A stretch of 64,000 bases of DNA, taken from NCBI GenBank assembly GCA_963969395.1, contig OZ017795.1, forward strand, positions 20,441,063-20,505,062. The letters run 5' to 3'. Numbering within the stretch: position 1 is the first letter of the stretch; the number at the start of each line of letters is the position of its first letter. The notes under the pieces are model-generated. The model was not told the origin of the DNA. It saw only the letters and a list, made by a program, of their open reading frames with translations, and searched no databases. Origin of the DNA: Pseudoscleropodium purum (Eukaryota; Streptophyta; Bryopsida; Hypnales; Brachytheciaceae). Both the position numbers and the translations under genes were made by a program. Positions 32,462 to 45,797 of this stretch are shown here, piece by piece.

Positions 32462-33900
32462 TGCCCCTTAACGAAACAGGTCCATGTCACATGGTCATGA
32501 GGATTTCAATATGACTTCAACGCGAATGCGATTGGCTGCAAATCAATCGTGAACATTCAGTACTCAAGGCGGCAGTACAATGGTTTCATAACCATCCAAT
32601 CACATTACCAGAGAAATGTAGAACTTCGATATCAGGGGACCAAAAAGTAGAAGATTGTTTGTGAACTACACGAGTTTCAAAAAAGGAATTCTGTGCTGAT
32701 CCTGAGTATAATCATAAAACTAACAGTGCGACACTTCCATTCAAGAGCAAAACTTCTAAAATGTAGTCAACCCTAACCTACATTCGTTGTATTCCGAGGT
32801 TTAAAAACAAGTCAACACTAGAAACTCGAAGAGCCTCAGAGAGCGTCAGTATCGTCCACCACTGATGAACCACGAAATTCACCAGATAACAAAACTGATA
32901 TGACGTCAAGCGAATCAGAAAGAGTCTCGAATTGCCGGAGTCAGAAACCAGAAATCCAAATTGTGTATTCTCATACTCTAGCAAACCAGATTCAGACCAA
33001 AATGATAACACCTTAAGATTTAGGTCATAATTACCAACCAATTGAATCAACTAATTCAACTATTCCTATCCCGTTCTCGATACGACAAAAGATTCAAAAA
33101 CACTAATAAGCAATTAAAAATCTCCCCCCAAAAAGGAACTTCCAACACTTAAAGCGGAAATACTCATTCAACAGCACAGAACCAATGGTTACTGAGAATT
33201 CCAATGGCAACCGTCCACGAATTCTCGTACTCATTCGCAAGTCGGATAACAGAGCATTCACTTCCACATTCCTTCGCACCGATTCCTACCTCTACCTAAA
33301 CACAAACTTCACTTTTCAACAATCTCGGCCACCGTCACAACAATCCAAACTCCAACCACAGCCAAAAAACGAAACGCGAACTGATTCCCCTCAAAAAACC
33401 AAACGAGTTCTAATCCCTGAAACCAGAAGCACGAATCAAAACAACATGAATTCGTCGTCACCTTGCAAAGAAGAAAGCGTACGGGATTGGCTAGCGAACG
33501 ATCTGAGTATCTGGAAAGTGAAATGAGAGGCTTGAAGAGAGTACGATCGAAGAAAGGAGCGGACGCATCAAGGGTAGCAATTGTGGAGAGAAGTGCTAGG
33601 AAAAGGAGGAGCGGGAAAGATGTCGAAAGAGAGATCTTGGAGAATCGGCTTCGTGCTTTGGCTATGGCGATGGCGCAGAGCTTGGGTATTGCCACGATGA
33701 AAGAGAAAGTCGCTGTGACAGGGGAGGGCCTAAAAGTATACAGGAGGACAGAGTTTGGTTCGACGGAGTCGGTCGTCTGGGCGGGCAGGGAACGAAATGA
33801 TTTTTCATCCGTCCGTTCTCTCGTTCCCTACGTTCCATTAGATCGATCCTTCTGTCCCTTTGGGCTTCTTGACTTTTCAAGGCCGTTTGCACATATTTAA
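32462..33900 (-). promoter_or_regulatory. SAC9 5' UTR, probable 5' UTR intron and promoter
   Basis: A polypyrimidine-poor acceptor (TTTGCAG, exon from 32535 downward) and a donor at 33461 (GCAAG|GTGACG on the minus strand) suggest a 926-base intron in the 5' leader. The region 33460-33900 is richer in GC than its surroundings and holds open frames on both strands (33463-33900 plus, 33309-33695 minus). None resembles a known protein, so promoter or leader is the simpler reading. Confidence 0.45.
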
Positions 33901-34785
33901 GAAATGAGTCAACATATCAACTTAATTTAGCAAATTATATTTTTAGCCACTAAAGTGGGAACACCTAAAACTATCAAAATAAGCAATTTAGCAAAGTTGG
34001 AGATACCTTTTTCTATAAATTTTTATTTTTTGTAATTATAATTTTTGAATATGATATGCCAGTAATTTTTATGAATTTTGAAAGCAAAAGCTCCCTAGGA
34101 CACTAGAACCATCATATAGCTAGATTTAAAATCTAAATCTAAAAAAATCAATAGTCAACCAATTGAGGTTAAATATAGAGATAGTTTAACCCCTAATTAC
34201 ATTTAATGCTTGTAGGTCAAAACTGCTTCAAAGTTTAAAGTACTCACATCAAAACTCTAAAGCAAAGCTAAAATCTTCATCTATATTTTATTCACCAACA
34301 AATTCAATTATAGGATCTTTTAGTTAACTTAATAGGATACATCCTTCTAAAATTTCAGAATAAGAAACCTTACCAATTGCAAGATTAAGTCACTTGGATT
34401 TCAAAAAGAAGTATTTTCAACTCTTCCCAAATGGTTAGATTTCATCTTTCAAACTTTTTCCACAAAAGTATTTGATCCTACAACTTGTTACTCTCCATTA
34501 TATATTGAACAAATAAGTTGGAAATACATATATAAAAAAACTTCAACAAAATTTATTTTATATTTATGCTTGATAAAAAATAGTCGGTAGAAAGAAGTAA
34601 ATTATGATTTAGAATACTAAATAGTTAAGAATTTAGTTATGGAATTGAAAAATGAAAATTCCAATGGTTGCAATGTTGTAATAATGAATCTACATCCAAT
34701 CATTTTTTTCAAAAATATTGAAAATTGAATAAAATAAATGACTTCAAAGTTTATTTTAAAGTAGAGACTCTATAAGTGCCCGCAA

Positions 34786-35157
34786 TGTCACGCGCAGTGA
34801 CACCGGAGCTATTCTACATCAAATTGTAGTGTTAGTTGAACTCTCTTAGGAGGTATATTAGAGTTATTCTTGGGTGTTATACTTAGAGTTTCTCTTAAGA
34901 GTTATATTTAGAGTTATTTTTAGAAGTTATATTTAGAGTTTTACTTGGAAGTTATACTTAGAGTTTCTCTTAGGAATTATACTTAGAGTTATCCAAAAGA
35001 ATATTGGATTTATTTTATACTTTTTAAAATATATATGTGTATTAGGGGCATTTGAGGGTGTGTTTGTTATGCATTCTTGTTTAGTTTTTTATTGCATATT
35101 TGGTAATACTTAGTTATGATACTCGATTTATTGTATGTTACGATTTTTATTTACACA
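34786..35157. mobile_element. Solo-LTR-like insertion (372 bp) in repeat R1
   Basis: The insert starts TGTCACGCGCAGTGACA and ends TTTACACA, giving TGT...ACA ends as in LTRs. It splits a repeat that is continuous in two other copies. Possible imperfect target duplication: GCAA on the left, ACAA on the right. It includes a 25-bp tandem array. No polymerase or protease coding sequence is nearby, so a solo LTR is the best reading; a MITE is an alternative. Confidence 0.5.
34861..34985. repeat. 25-bp tandem repeat, five units
   Basis: Units begin at 34861, 34886, 34911, 34936 and 34961, an exact 25-base period, with a sixth start at 34986. The core resembles GAGTTTCTCTTAAGAGTTAT followed by ATTTA. 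The array lies inside the solo-LTR-like insertion. Confidence 0.9.
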
Positions 35158-38100
35158 ACAAACTAAAACTCTTCATAACTTTCATCTCATTAATCAAAAT
35201 GGAATGATTCAAAGTTTTCTATGTATGCATAAATCTTGAAAACCAATTTCAAATTTTAATTTCTTGAAAAAGTGATTTTTTCTGAGTTGCCCGAGAGCTA
35301 CCTACTAAACAATAGAAACTACATATCATACAATAACTTTTTAATCATGTAGGCAAAAGTTATGAAAATTGTTATGCATTAAAGCTACTCCTTGGGCACA
35401 TGTTGTGTGAAAATTTCAAAGAAAAAAACAAAATTAAAATTTGTTTACAGCAAGCTCCCAAAAATTGCTATATTGCCCAAAAAAACCATTGTTTAGGTTA
35501 CTGACACTTTTGAGGGACACTTTAATGGAAGTCTTTTGTGCAAGAATGGATATAAGGATTATTTTGGGTGTTTTCACCTTATCTAAAGAAGGCCAACTTC
35601 ATTGTAAAGAATTTGGGCAAGTCATAAAAAGCATCCACACACACCTACTAAAGAATTGGCTTATAATAAGAGTTTTTGAAGGTCCTATCAAGGCCTTTCT
35701 AGAAAGGCCTCCCCATGTTCCCCACCTTCAACTCTAAAGTAGGCTTGCAAAAGCCATGTGGCACTAGATAGCATTGAGTTCCAACGTTCTCCTATGACTC
35801 CTCTCCTTTGTCGATTGAGCCTCTATTCAAGCTCTTTGTTTAAGAAAGGAAACAATGAGGTTTTGGAGAAATCTTAAGCACTCATGTTTTTTTTGTCTTG
35901 TTTTTTGGGACTGAAACAATGAAGGCTCAAAGGATAAGGCTCACACTAGTTGTGAATGTATATTAGATGCTAACCATAGAAACTTCAACTTTAGCTTGGT
36001 TTTTGGCATAATAGGATGATGAAAGATCACTTTAGTGATACGTCTACATTTAACCCTTATTTCTTCTGTCAATAATATTGTATGCACCAATTTTTGTTTT
36101 TGTCTATTATGACCCATATTTGTGTACATGATAGTTATTTTGTCTTGAAGGTGGATTATTTTGGTATTGTAGATTTGCCTCTACACCAAAAAATCACCAC
36201 TTCTTTGCATATGCTATGTCATAGCTTGTAAGCACATGCTATGGATGAGTACTTCAAAACTAGTGTGAGCATTTTCATGGGTTTCTTGAAGCAATTTTGT
36301 ATAGTGGTTCAAGTTTTATTTGGGACTTATTATTTGAGACATCAACCCAAGTGAATTTTGACAAACAATTCAATATCAACTTCTGATGTGGTTTTCTCAG
36401 TATGTTTGCATCATTGAACACTATGCATTATGAGTACATAAATTGTCTTGTAGGATGGCAAGGAAACCTTAAGGATAGGAAAAACAAAAGGCTCATCATT
36501 CTTAATCCTTAAAGACCCAAGGCCTTGTTTTTGTCAAAAACTATTTAAAACTATCATCTTTAGTGCAAAAAAACAAATATTTAAATGGTATATTTTTGCA
36601 TATCTAACCATAAGAACTTAGGATCTTACAATAGACTAGCATAAAAATGTGTTGAAGAAATTTAAGAAAATTTGAATACATACATTGCAAAGAAAATGCG
36701 TTCAAAATGATGAAAACATGATTTGGGAGCACAATGCAAACTAGTGTATGAGACTTTGAATCCTCTTAATTAAAAAAAATTTGCATTAAATATTTTTAAT
36801 TAAGAAGAAATCAAGAAAAATTGATTTGATGGTTTAGAAATTAAAATAATATGATATTCCTACTTTAAAAAATTACTAAGTAGAAGTAGGTATGAGATAG
36901 AGGGAAAAACTAAATTTTTAATAGCTCTAAAATGGAATTAGAACACACTAATTCCAATGTTGAGATTTTTCTAAGAATAAAATTTAATTCTATGGAACTT
37001 TTTGTTTTGAAAAATTATAAAAATTGGGCTCAAAAACAAATTCTATATACTATTTTTTCAAAAAGATGCTTTGATTGCCCTCAAAAGAAGATGCTCTATA
37101 ACTTTTACATCACAAATTCAAATGGAATGAATCAAAAAATTTCATGTAGAAAAAAATACAATCTATGAGAAACAAATTTTTCAAATTTTCATTTTAAGCT
37201 TTTGTGGCTTTCTTTTGATACCCATTGAGTTGAAATTTGTAATTATTGTGGTATAACTTCTACTCTTGAGCATTGATTAAAATCAACATTACATTCCTAG
37301 AAAGATAATAAGTTTTTATCTTATAAAAAAGTTTCAAAAAAATTTGCCAAAAACTTTGCTTGTAGGAATTTGCTTGAAATTCATTTTGTCCCCTCTAGGG
37401 ACTATGGGACATACTTAAAGGAATTAAAGCCTTTGCACCTAAAGAGCTTTGCATTTGGCATGCATTTTTTGGATTGTTAGATAGAAAAATGATTTGAATG
37501 TCCTTGATTGATCTACTACAAAACATATATGCTTAAGGGTCAAGCCCATGGCATGCATTTTATAGTTATTAAATTATGATTTCAATTATTTTTACCTACT
37601 TACAAAAGATATAAGGTAATTCTACTATAACAGCCCAAATGGAAGTCAGCCCAACACAGACAAAATTGTACTAATGGTGTACATTCCAATCCTTGAAATG
37701 TGCATCAATAGAATTTTTTCTTACTTGTAAGAAGTTGGTTGGCATTTGGATTTGTCATAGGTTGGTTTACCTTATATACACTAAGTGGTCTTGTTTTATT
37801 CAAAGCATCCACATGCCTTTGGATGAAAAATAAAGTCACTTTGCAAAGTGCCAATAAGCAATGAAAAAAGATGCTGAGAGGTGTTTGGAAGTTTTACAAG
37901 TACAATTTCCAATCATCTACAAATCTTGCCAACAATGGAGTATGGAAGTCATTTTGATATTATGTACACGTGTTACATTTTGAAAAACATGATCCTAGAA
38001 GATGACAAAGGTGAGATGGTTTCAAAACATTATAAGTAACTTAAAGGTAAGTGTTGTGCCTTTGCAAAGGAGAATTACTTTTAATTCAATTTTTTAGTAT

Positions 38101-39544
38101 CAAAATAGGTATTGAGAATGCTAATATACACTCTAGACTAAGTGAAAAATTTGGTACAGCATCTTTGGAATTTGAAAAGAGCTACAATTTAATGATTATA
38201 ATATAGGTTACAAAAAAATCATCAATAGTAGCTTCGGCCACCCAAACCAAACCCTATGCTTACATTATGTTCTCCACTCCTATTATCTATATACGGTTGC
38301 CTTTTCCCTCTATGTATCTTACTTCCAAAGTTTTGTACACCACCCTTCTACCTAAAACTTACCAGGTATTCTTTATGGAAGGATCGATATGATCAATGAA
38401 GTCCTAGTTGCTATTGCTATGATGAAGTTAGCTAGACCATTGCTCTATGCTATGGTAATCTCAATTAAAAATAAATACTTGCAATGGCATCTACAGCTGC
38501 TTGAATTATCCTTGGAAGTCATGAAACCTTTCTTGAGAAAGGTGACATTTACCTTGGTAGAATTGACTACTTGAAAGATAGGCCGTTGAACCAAGGTTTA
38601 TTGAGACACTTGTGATTGCCAAATAAAATCCATTGATCATTTATGACATGAATTCAAGGCAATGACTCCAAGCCAATGACTTGAGTGTACAAGCATCTAT
38701 TATATTAAATAGTATCACATCAATGTCATATCCCCGCTATCATAACTCTTATTACAAAATCCATCACGTTTTCATCTCAGAGAAATACCATCCAATTATT
38801 TCATCCAACATTCATGATGAAAACTTAGAGCCCGAGAAGTGACCATTCTTTGTCAACATTGGTTGCAATTTGAAGTTGGTAATATCTTCTATTCATAGGA
38901 TTGATTTTCAAAAATTCAAAGAAATTAGGGGCTAAACAAAAGATGAAAGAGATTGATGCCTACAAAATTCTTTTTTATGACCTATAGTAAGGAAGAAACA
39001 AAATTGTAGTAGCCTAGAACCACAAGTAGTATACACCAAAAGTCAAACCAAGATTCATTTATGCAAATATCCCCTTCTAGTGTATCAAAACAAAAGCAAG
39101 GCCAAATTAAATTTAATACCTAACTTACCTCCTTACCCCCAAATCCTTGGCCATTGCACTAATAAACCTAATCCCTAGGTATAGGTTTTTGACTATGTTT
39201 TTACCAAAAACGTTCTACAATTAATATTCTAGTATAAATACCAAATTTTAGAAACAAAACATTTTTAGATGCATGTAATCATAGGATCTTGAAGTAATAT
39301 AGTTCAAAAAGATTTGGGAAATTTTTTAGAAATTTCCAATTTGTAGATTGCAAGATATTAGCATTTGAATTGACAAAAATTCTTTTTTTGGCCTTACAAA
39401 AATTTGGGTAGCCGCACTTCACAAGGTCACATTTGTATGAAAAAATGTCCAAAATGGTGGTGCCTCTTTGGATTCATTCTTCAAGGCAAGTTGTTTGCAT
39501 GCTTGAAAACATTCTTCAAATCAATTGGAATTGTACAACATATA

Positions 39545-40060
39545 GGAAAAAAATCATCATTAGAAAGAAGTAGAGAATGATTCGAAATACTAAAGTTGTT
39601 AAGAATGTAGTTATGAAATTGAAAAATGTCAATCCCAATGGTTGTAATGTTGTTATATACAATTTACATCCTATGCTTTTATTTTTTCTAAAAATATTGA
39701 AAATTGAGTTAAATAAAGGACTTCAAAGTTTATTTTAGATTGGAGAATCCATTACTACCCACAAACAAAAATTCCTAGCATAATTTTTATCAAAATGAAT
39801 GATTCAAAGCTTTCTGCGTATATATAAATCTAGAAAACCAATTTCAAATTTTTATTTCTTAAAAAAGTGATTTTAAAGAAATTTTTTGAGCTACCCGTTG
39901 AGCAATGAAAACTATATATCATACAATCTTTGATAACTATTTAGTCAAAATTTATGAAAATTGTCAAAAAAATTGTGTAAAATTTCAAAGGAAAAAAATG
40001 AAAATTCTCTTTTGTAGTGAATTGCCCAAAATTTCTATCTTGCCAAAAATCATTGTTTGG
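39545..40060 (+). repeat. Dispersed repeat family R1, copy 2
   Basis: Uninterrupted copy of the repeat seen at 34560-35480 and, inverted, at 57595-57900. The shared region has no long open frame. It abuts the left arm of the large inverted repeat at 40166. Confidence 0.75.
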
Positions 40061-40165
40061 AACTTTAGAGGTTAATTAGCGTTCCAACTCCCAAGTGTTG
40101 AATGATGAATAGATCGAAATTCATGTTTCATTTTCATTACCACTTGAATGGTTGAAAGTCATCCT

Positions 40166-40630
40166 AATTTGTAGAGATACTTTATCTAGTTGTTATCCTA
40201 CCTAATGGTTAGATTTGGTGTTTCTAGAATTCATATTTTTTCTTAAATTACAAATGTGGAAGCATGTCAAGTGGTTGACCAAGCCAAAATTGCTTTGACT
40301 CTAGTTCAAAATCGGATTTGCAAAAATAAAGTCATACATTTAAAGAACACAAAAAATTTCAAAAAATCACCATGTCACGAGAACCCCCTTTCAAATCCAT
40401 TCCGACAAATTTTATTCTACAAAATGATCATTGATTTTGCTTGTAATTGAATTCAAAAGGACTTTTGAAATTTCCGTTTCAAAATTTATAAAAATAAAAT
40501 ATTAGTGATAGCATTGGTAAATCTAACCATATGGATGGAATCTAAAACTTCAAGTCTACAACTTTTATTTGTATATCACTTCCAAAATATTCTTCCAAAT
40601 CACTTTATAACGATTCTTCCCAAATTGTCA
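40166..40630 (+). repeat. Large inverted repeat R2, left arm
   Basis: This arm is an imperfect inverted copy of 44405-44840. For example AATTTGTAGAGATACTTTAT (40166-40185) is the complement of ATAAAGTATCTCTACAAATT at 44821. The arms are about 440 bases and lie about 3.8 kb apart. Confidence 0.8.
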
Positions 40631-41919
40631 CTCAATTCTAGAGAAGGATCTGGACCTTTTAGGGGTTAATATTGTCGTAACTGTTAAGGATCTGAGGCAT
40701 TGGAGTCGCTGGAATGGAGGCAAAATCTTCTTCACCAAAGTTGGGCTCTTCTTCACCGATCTAGTTTTTTCGATCCGTGCGTGAATTGAGAATCCTCTTG
40801 GCCGGAATCTCCATTAGTCTCCGCGCGTTGGGCTCGCAGCTGGTGCTTTGTTTCACTCTGCTCACGCTCCAGGTCGGTCAGTAGTGATGCTTCCTTGCAA
40901 CAATCTCTAACATCGAAGCCTCATGTTCGATTCTCGTGCCTCCGCAAGCTTGCACTTAGCTTGCAACGTACACTGACCTAGATCGATCACAACTTCTACA
41001 GTCCTTCGTACGTCCAGGCGAAGTCCGAGGTATTCTTGTGCAATGGAGTTGGTCACTTGCGACTCCGAAGTAGTCATAATCTGTAGGAGCATGTATTGGT
41101 CCTCGAGCTCAACGCCTTGCGCAAGAATCTCCTGGGTCATGATCTCCATAGAGTATGTTAGCAGTCCATGTTCCCAGATCTTGGCCCCTTTTTAAGCTTT
41201 CCTTAGATGATTTGCTTCGATCTTGTAGGACGGACACGGGGGGCGTGATTTAATTGGTTTCATCCAGTCCAAGCTTCTCATCTGCACTCTCGGACCAGTC
41301 TTTGTTTTCTCTTTTGATTGGAATCGAGAGTCCTTCTCTTTGCAGGCGTGACCTATTTCATCAATCTCCACCCGTCCACCCAACTAGGATAGTCTCGCAT
41401 AAGCAGCCAGTGATGCTCACAATTTTACTGATTCTTTGTTTTGAGTAGTTCCTTTGTCGTGCACTACTGAACCGCCTCGGAAACGTTGCTCTTGTTCAAC
41501 ACCACCACTTGTTTGTTGTAAGCACTAATGTACTTGATCATGTCATGCTTTATATTATAATCACCCTTTTGGATTCCAATGTCTTCTCCCCACGAAAACC
41601 ATTGGGTTGCAGTCCATCATGCACAAAAATTCTCTTCCGAAACGCCTTGCTTCGTTGTTGATTCCTGACGATTGGGTTTGGGGAAATGGATTTAGACACC
41701 TGAATGTCTTCTTTTGCAGCAAAGTTTCTCTCCTTTGTGGCTTGTGGCTCACCAGAATTACTTGCAAGACGGCCTCCTTTCCTAAACCCCAGCCTGCTGT
41801 GAATGCAAATGTCAAAATCCAAAGAGCTTCCCCTCTCCGTGACCAGACACCCCTCTGAGCCATTCCTTGACCTTGTCGCACGATATTTGAAATGCGAGGT
41901 ATGGAGCAAGTCTAAGTGG

Positions 41920-42905
<986 letters not shown>

Positions 42906-44404
42906 TACCAATAAAGCATTCAAAAGGAACTAAGGTAGGATACTCAAAGAAATATACTAGAAGGAAAAATTTCAAGGCTTTGAATGATGGCATAGCTAAA
43001 GCTTGTTTTCAAAAGCCTTTGTCAAATTTCACCATTGGGAAGGCAAAGGTGGTGCCATGATAAGCCTCTAGGCCTATCTAAAGTAATAGGATGCAAATGC
43101 TTTAAAAAAATGACATTAATGAATCTTCAAAGGTAAAGAGTTTAATAAAATCCAAAAATAGGAAAACAATATATAATTTAGATTTTTGAATTGAGTTGGT
43201 ATAAATGGTAATCCTCTTCATCTATACAAATAGGCCATTCAATTCATCTTCAAATGTTGTACCTTCTTTCATATACATTTAAATAATCAAATGAATATCA
43301 TATCCAACAACCCTGTAATGAAAAATTTCACTACATTATATATATTTTATTAGATTCTCACCCAATTCAATTCACAAGGTAGATTTTCCATACCCTTTTT
43401 TCTTCATTCTGCAACTAGGACAATGATTGAGGTTTTCTTTATTTAAAAAATGGTTGGAGAATTGGAAATTACAATGAATTAGTGAACTTGGAGAAATAGA
43501 ATTGAAGATGGCTCTTTCTAGAACTTAGGTTAATGTCTAAAAGACCATATGGCCACCATGTTGCTGTTGCAACTATATTTGTAAAATATACAATATGCTA
43601 ACTCACTAACAACTTTTGAACAACAAAGAGATCCTAGATGACTTTTTTTTTTAATTCATAGGTACAATCAGATCAAGAAATGATCAAGTATGCTTTTTTT
43701 TTTGTGAATATTTTGAGAATGAGAAGATGCTCTAGGTTGTCACTTCATATCCTCATATCTTTTTTCCTACACCTCAAAATTATTTGATAAAAATTGCAAA
43801 TCAATATTATGATGATATGGACATATGGAAGAAAAACTAGAGTTTTCGGAGTACTTTTGAGAATTTTGATTTCAGCATTTCCATTTCAAGGTATGTACAA
43901 AGTGTTGCCAAATTAAACATCTTTCATCAATCTTGTCAACGATAGCTTTTTTTCAAAAATTATGAAATTTCATTGATCTTTTTTTCATAAAGAAGCTATA
44001 TAAATCTTCTTTCATATCAACAATGGCAATCATCAAAATTATTCCATACAAATGAAGGATTATGCTTGTTACAAGAGTTGGTCAAGAAAACAAGAATTAT
44101 GCTCAAACATCCCAATCCATCAGGGATAAAGGTCAAGAAAACTCGAATTTAGGTTTAGCATGAAGCTAGACATTTAGTAATTTCTGAAAATGCATGGAAA
44201 AGGTTTCAATGAAAAAAGGTGCAAAATTGAAAACAAAACAAAACAAATTGGATTATTCAACTTGGCCATTTTGAGACATAAAAATCAAATTGAAAATAAC
44301 TTTGTAGTCACGAATCCAAATTTTATAAAATTTAGTTCGCATTCAAGACAATCCTTTCATGCATTTACCTTAATCCCTAAACATCCAAATCCTCTTCTAA
44401 TATC

Positions 44405-44840
44405 AATGATTTGGAAAAAATCGTTATAAAATGCTATTTGGAAGAATATTTTGGAATTGATACACAAATAAAAGTTAAGTTTTAGATTCAATTTGTATAA
44501 GTAAATTCACTAGTGCTATCACCAATATTTTTTTTATAAATTTTGGAAGGAAAATTTCAATATTCCTTCTCAATTCAATTACAAACAAAATATTTTAATT
44601 TTTTTAATAAAACTTATTGGAATGGATTTGAAATGAGGTTCTCTTGATATAATGATTTTTGAAAATTTCTGTATTCTTTTATTCTATGACCTCATATTTG
44701 TAAATCCAATTTTGAACTAAAATCATTGCAATTTTTGGCTTGACATACTTCCACACTTGTAATTTAAAAAAAATATAAATCCTAGTAACACCAAATCCAA
44801 CCATTAAATAGGACAACTTGATAAAGTATCTCTACAAATT
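44405..44840 (-). repeat. Large inverted repeat R2, right arm
   Basis: Inverted partner of 40166-40630. The arms are diverged by substitutions and small gaps, so the pair is old. With the left arm it encloses the decayed coding fragment and the fold-back cluster. Confidence 0.8.
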
Positions 44841-45129
44841 ACATGACTTCATCCAAGCACTAATGAGAAAGAAAACCAAATTCCAATTTGTTCGTTGTCC
44901 AAAAATTGAACATCAGAGGGCTCTAGGGTTAAAAGAACAAGACCTATATCACCAACATAGTCAACCAAAATTTGTCAAATTCTTAGATAAACAGGTGCAT
45001 TCTTTTTTGTAAAGTTTCTCCAAGAGCCATTCATTGGACACTTTTTGTCCTTGGTAGCATATCAGGATTAACATAAAAATTTCAACCACAGGATTAAAAA
45101 CTGGCACCTCGATTGCCTGCCCAAAATTG

Positions 45130-45316
45130 TCATTCAGGAATTAACTTAATGCGCCAGCTAGCTTTGACCAAGTCAAACTTCCCCCATGCTGGAAAGTGGA
45201 AACCCAGCTGGTTGGTTTGAGTGCTTGACAGTTCTTCAATTTCATTAGTTGGTCCCCCCGTATTTGATGCCTGCAAACTCTGAAGCCGTATGCGAGGACC
45301 ACTCAAGAACACCACC
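45130..45316 (-). other. Possible extra 3' exon downstream of the helicase
   Basis: On the minus strand a good acceptor (CTTGTGCAG at 45317) is followed by 61 open codons starting VVFLSGPRIRLQS and a stop at 45130. The frame needs phase 0, but the candidate donors near the end of helicase exon 28 give phase 2. It therefore cannot simply extend the helicase. It could be a 3' UTR exon, an alternative C-terminus or chance. Confidence 0.25.
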
Positions 45317-45797
45317 TGCACAAGGACGTAGTCCTAAAGCAACTAAAAATCACGGCACCGTTTCAGGAAACCAAAACCCGACAATTTCTAAGCTCTCCCT
45401 AAAACTCCTGTAGTAGAGCAGTTGCATGATGGAATGGCACCGTCATAAGTTAAATTTTCCATCAAAAAGCAAGAGGCTTCAAGGTTGACGAACTCTCTAT
45501 CTGTTATTAAGTAGGTATTGCCTGCCAGCCTAACCAAGCCTCACAAGTCAAACGCTGAAAGTCCATCTGGAGTTTTCTCTCATACCAAATGCTCCACTGC
45601 AGAGATGAAAAATTTGAATTAGTCCCATAAATCGGATGCCTACTTGGGTACATAGTGACCCGTTTCACTAAAACAAACCCTACATGGTTAAATGGTTGAT
45701 CACTTCACTAGGTTAAATAGGATAAATAGGATTCATGCACCACTGGAAGCTTCAGTCAAGACTACTGTTACAGTAGCTAGTTGCTTCCTCTATTACC

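Larger units (their letters stand above)
34560..35480 (+). repeat. Dispersed repeat family R1, copy 1 (interrupted)
   Basis: The blocks 34560-34785 and 35158-35480 match consecutive parts of 39545-40060 (for example AAAATATTGAAAATTGA and AAAACCAATTTCAAATTTT). The 372 bases between them are absent from the other two copies, which indicates an insertion. Confidence 0.75.

Noticed and set aside
33463..33900. 145-codon basic plus-strand open frame
   Set aside because: It overlaps the likely SAC9 leader and promoter, resembles no protein I know, and its minus-strand partner is equally open; composition explains both.
35441..35737. 98-codon open frame in the repeat island as a small gene
   Set aside because: Its start lies inside dispersed repeat R1, and the other repeat copies do not keep the frame.
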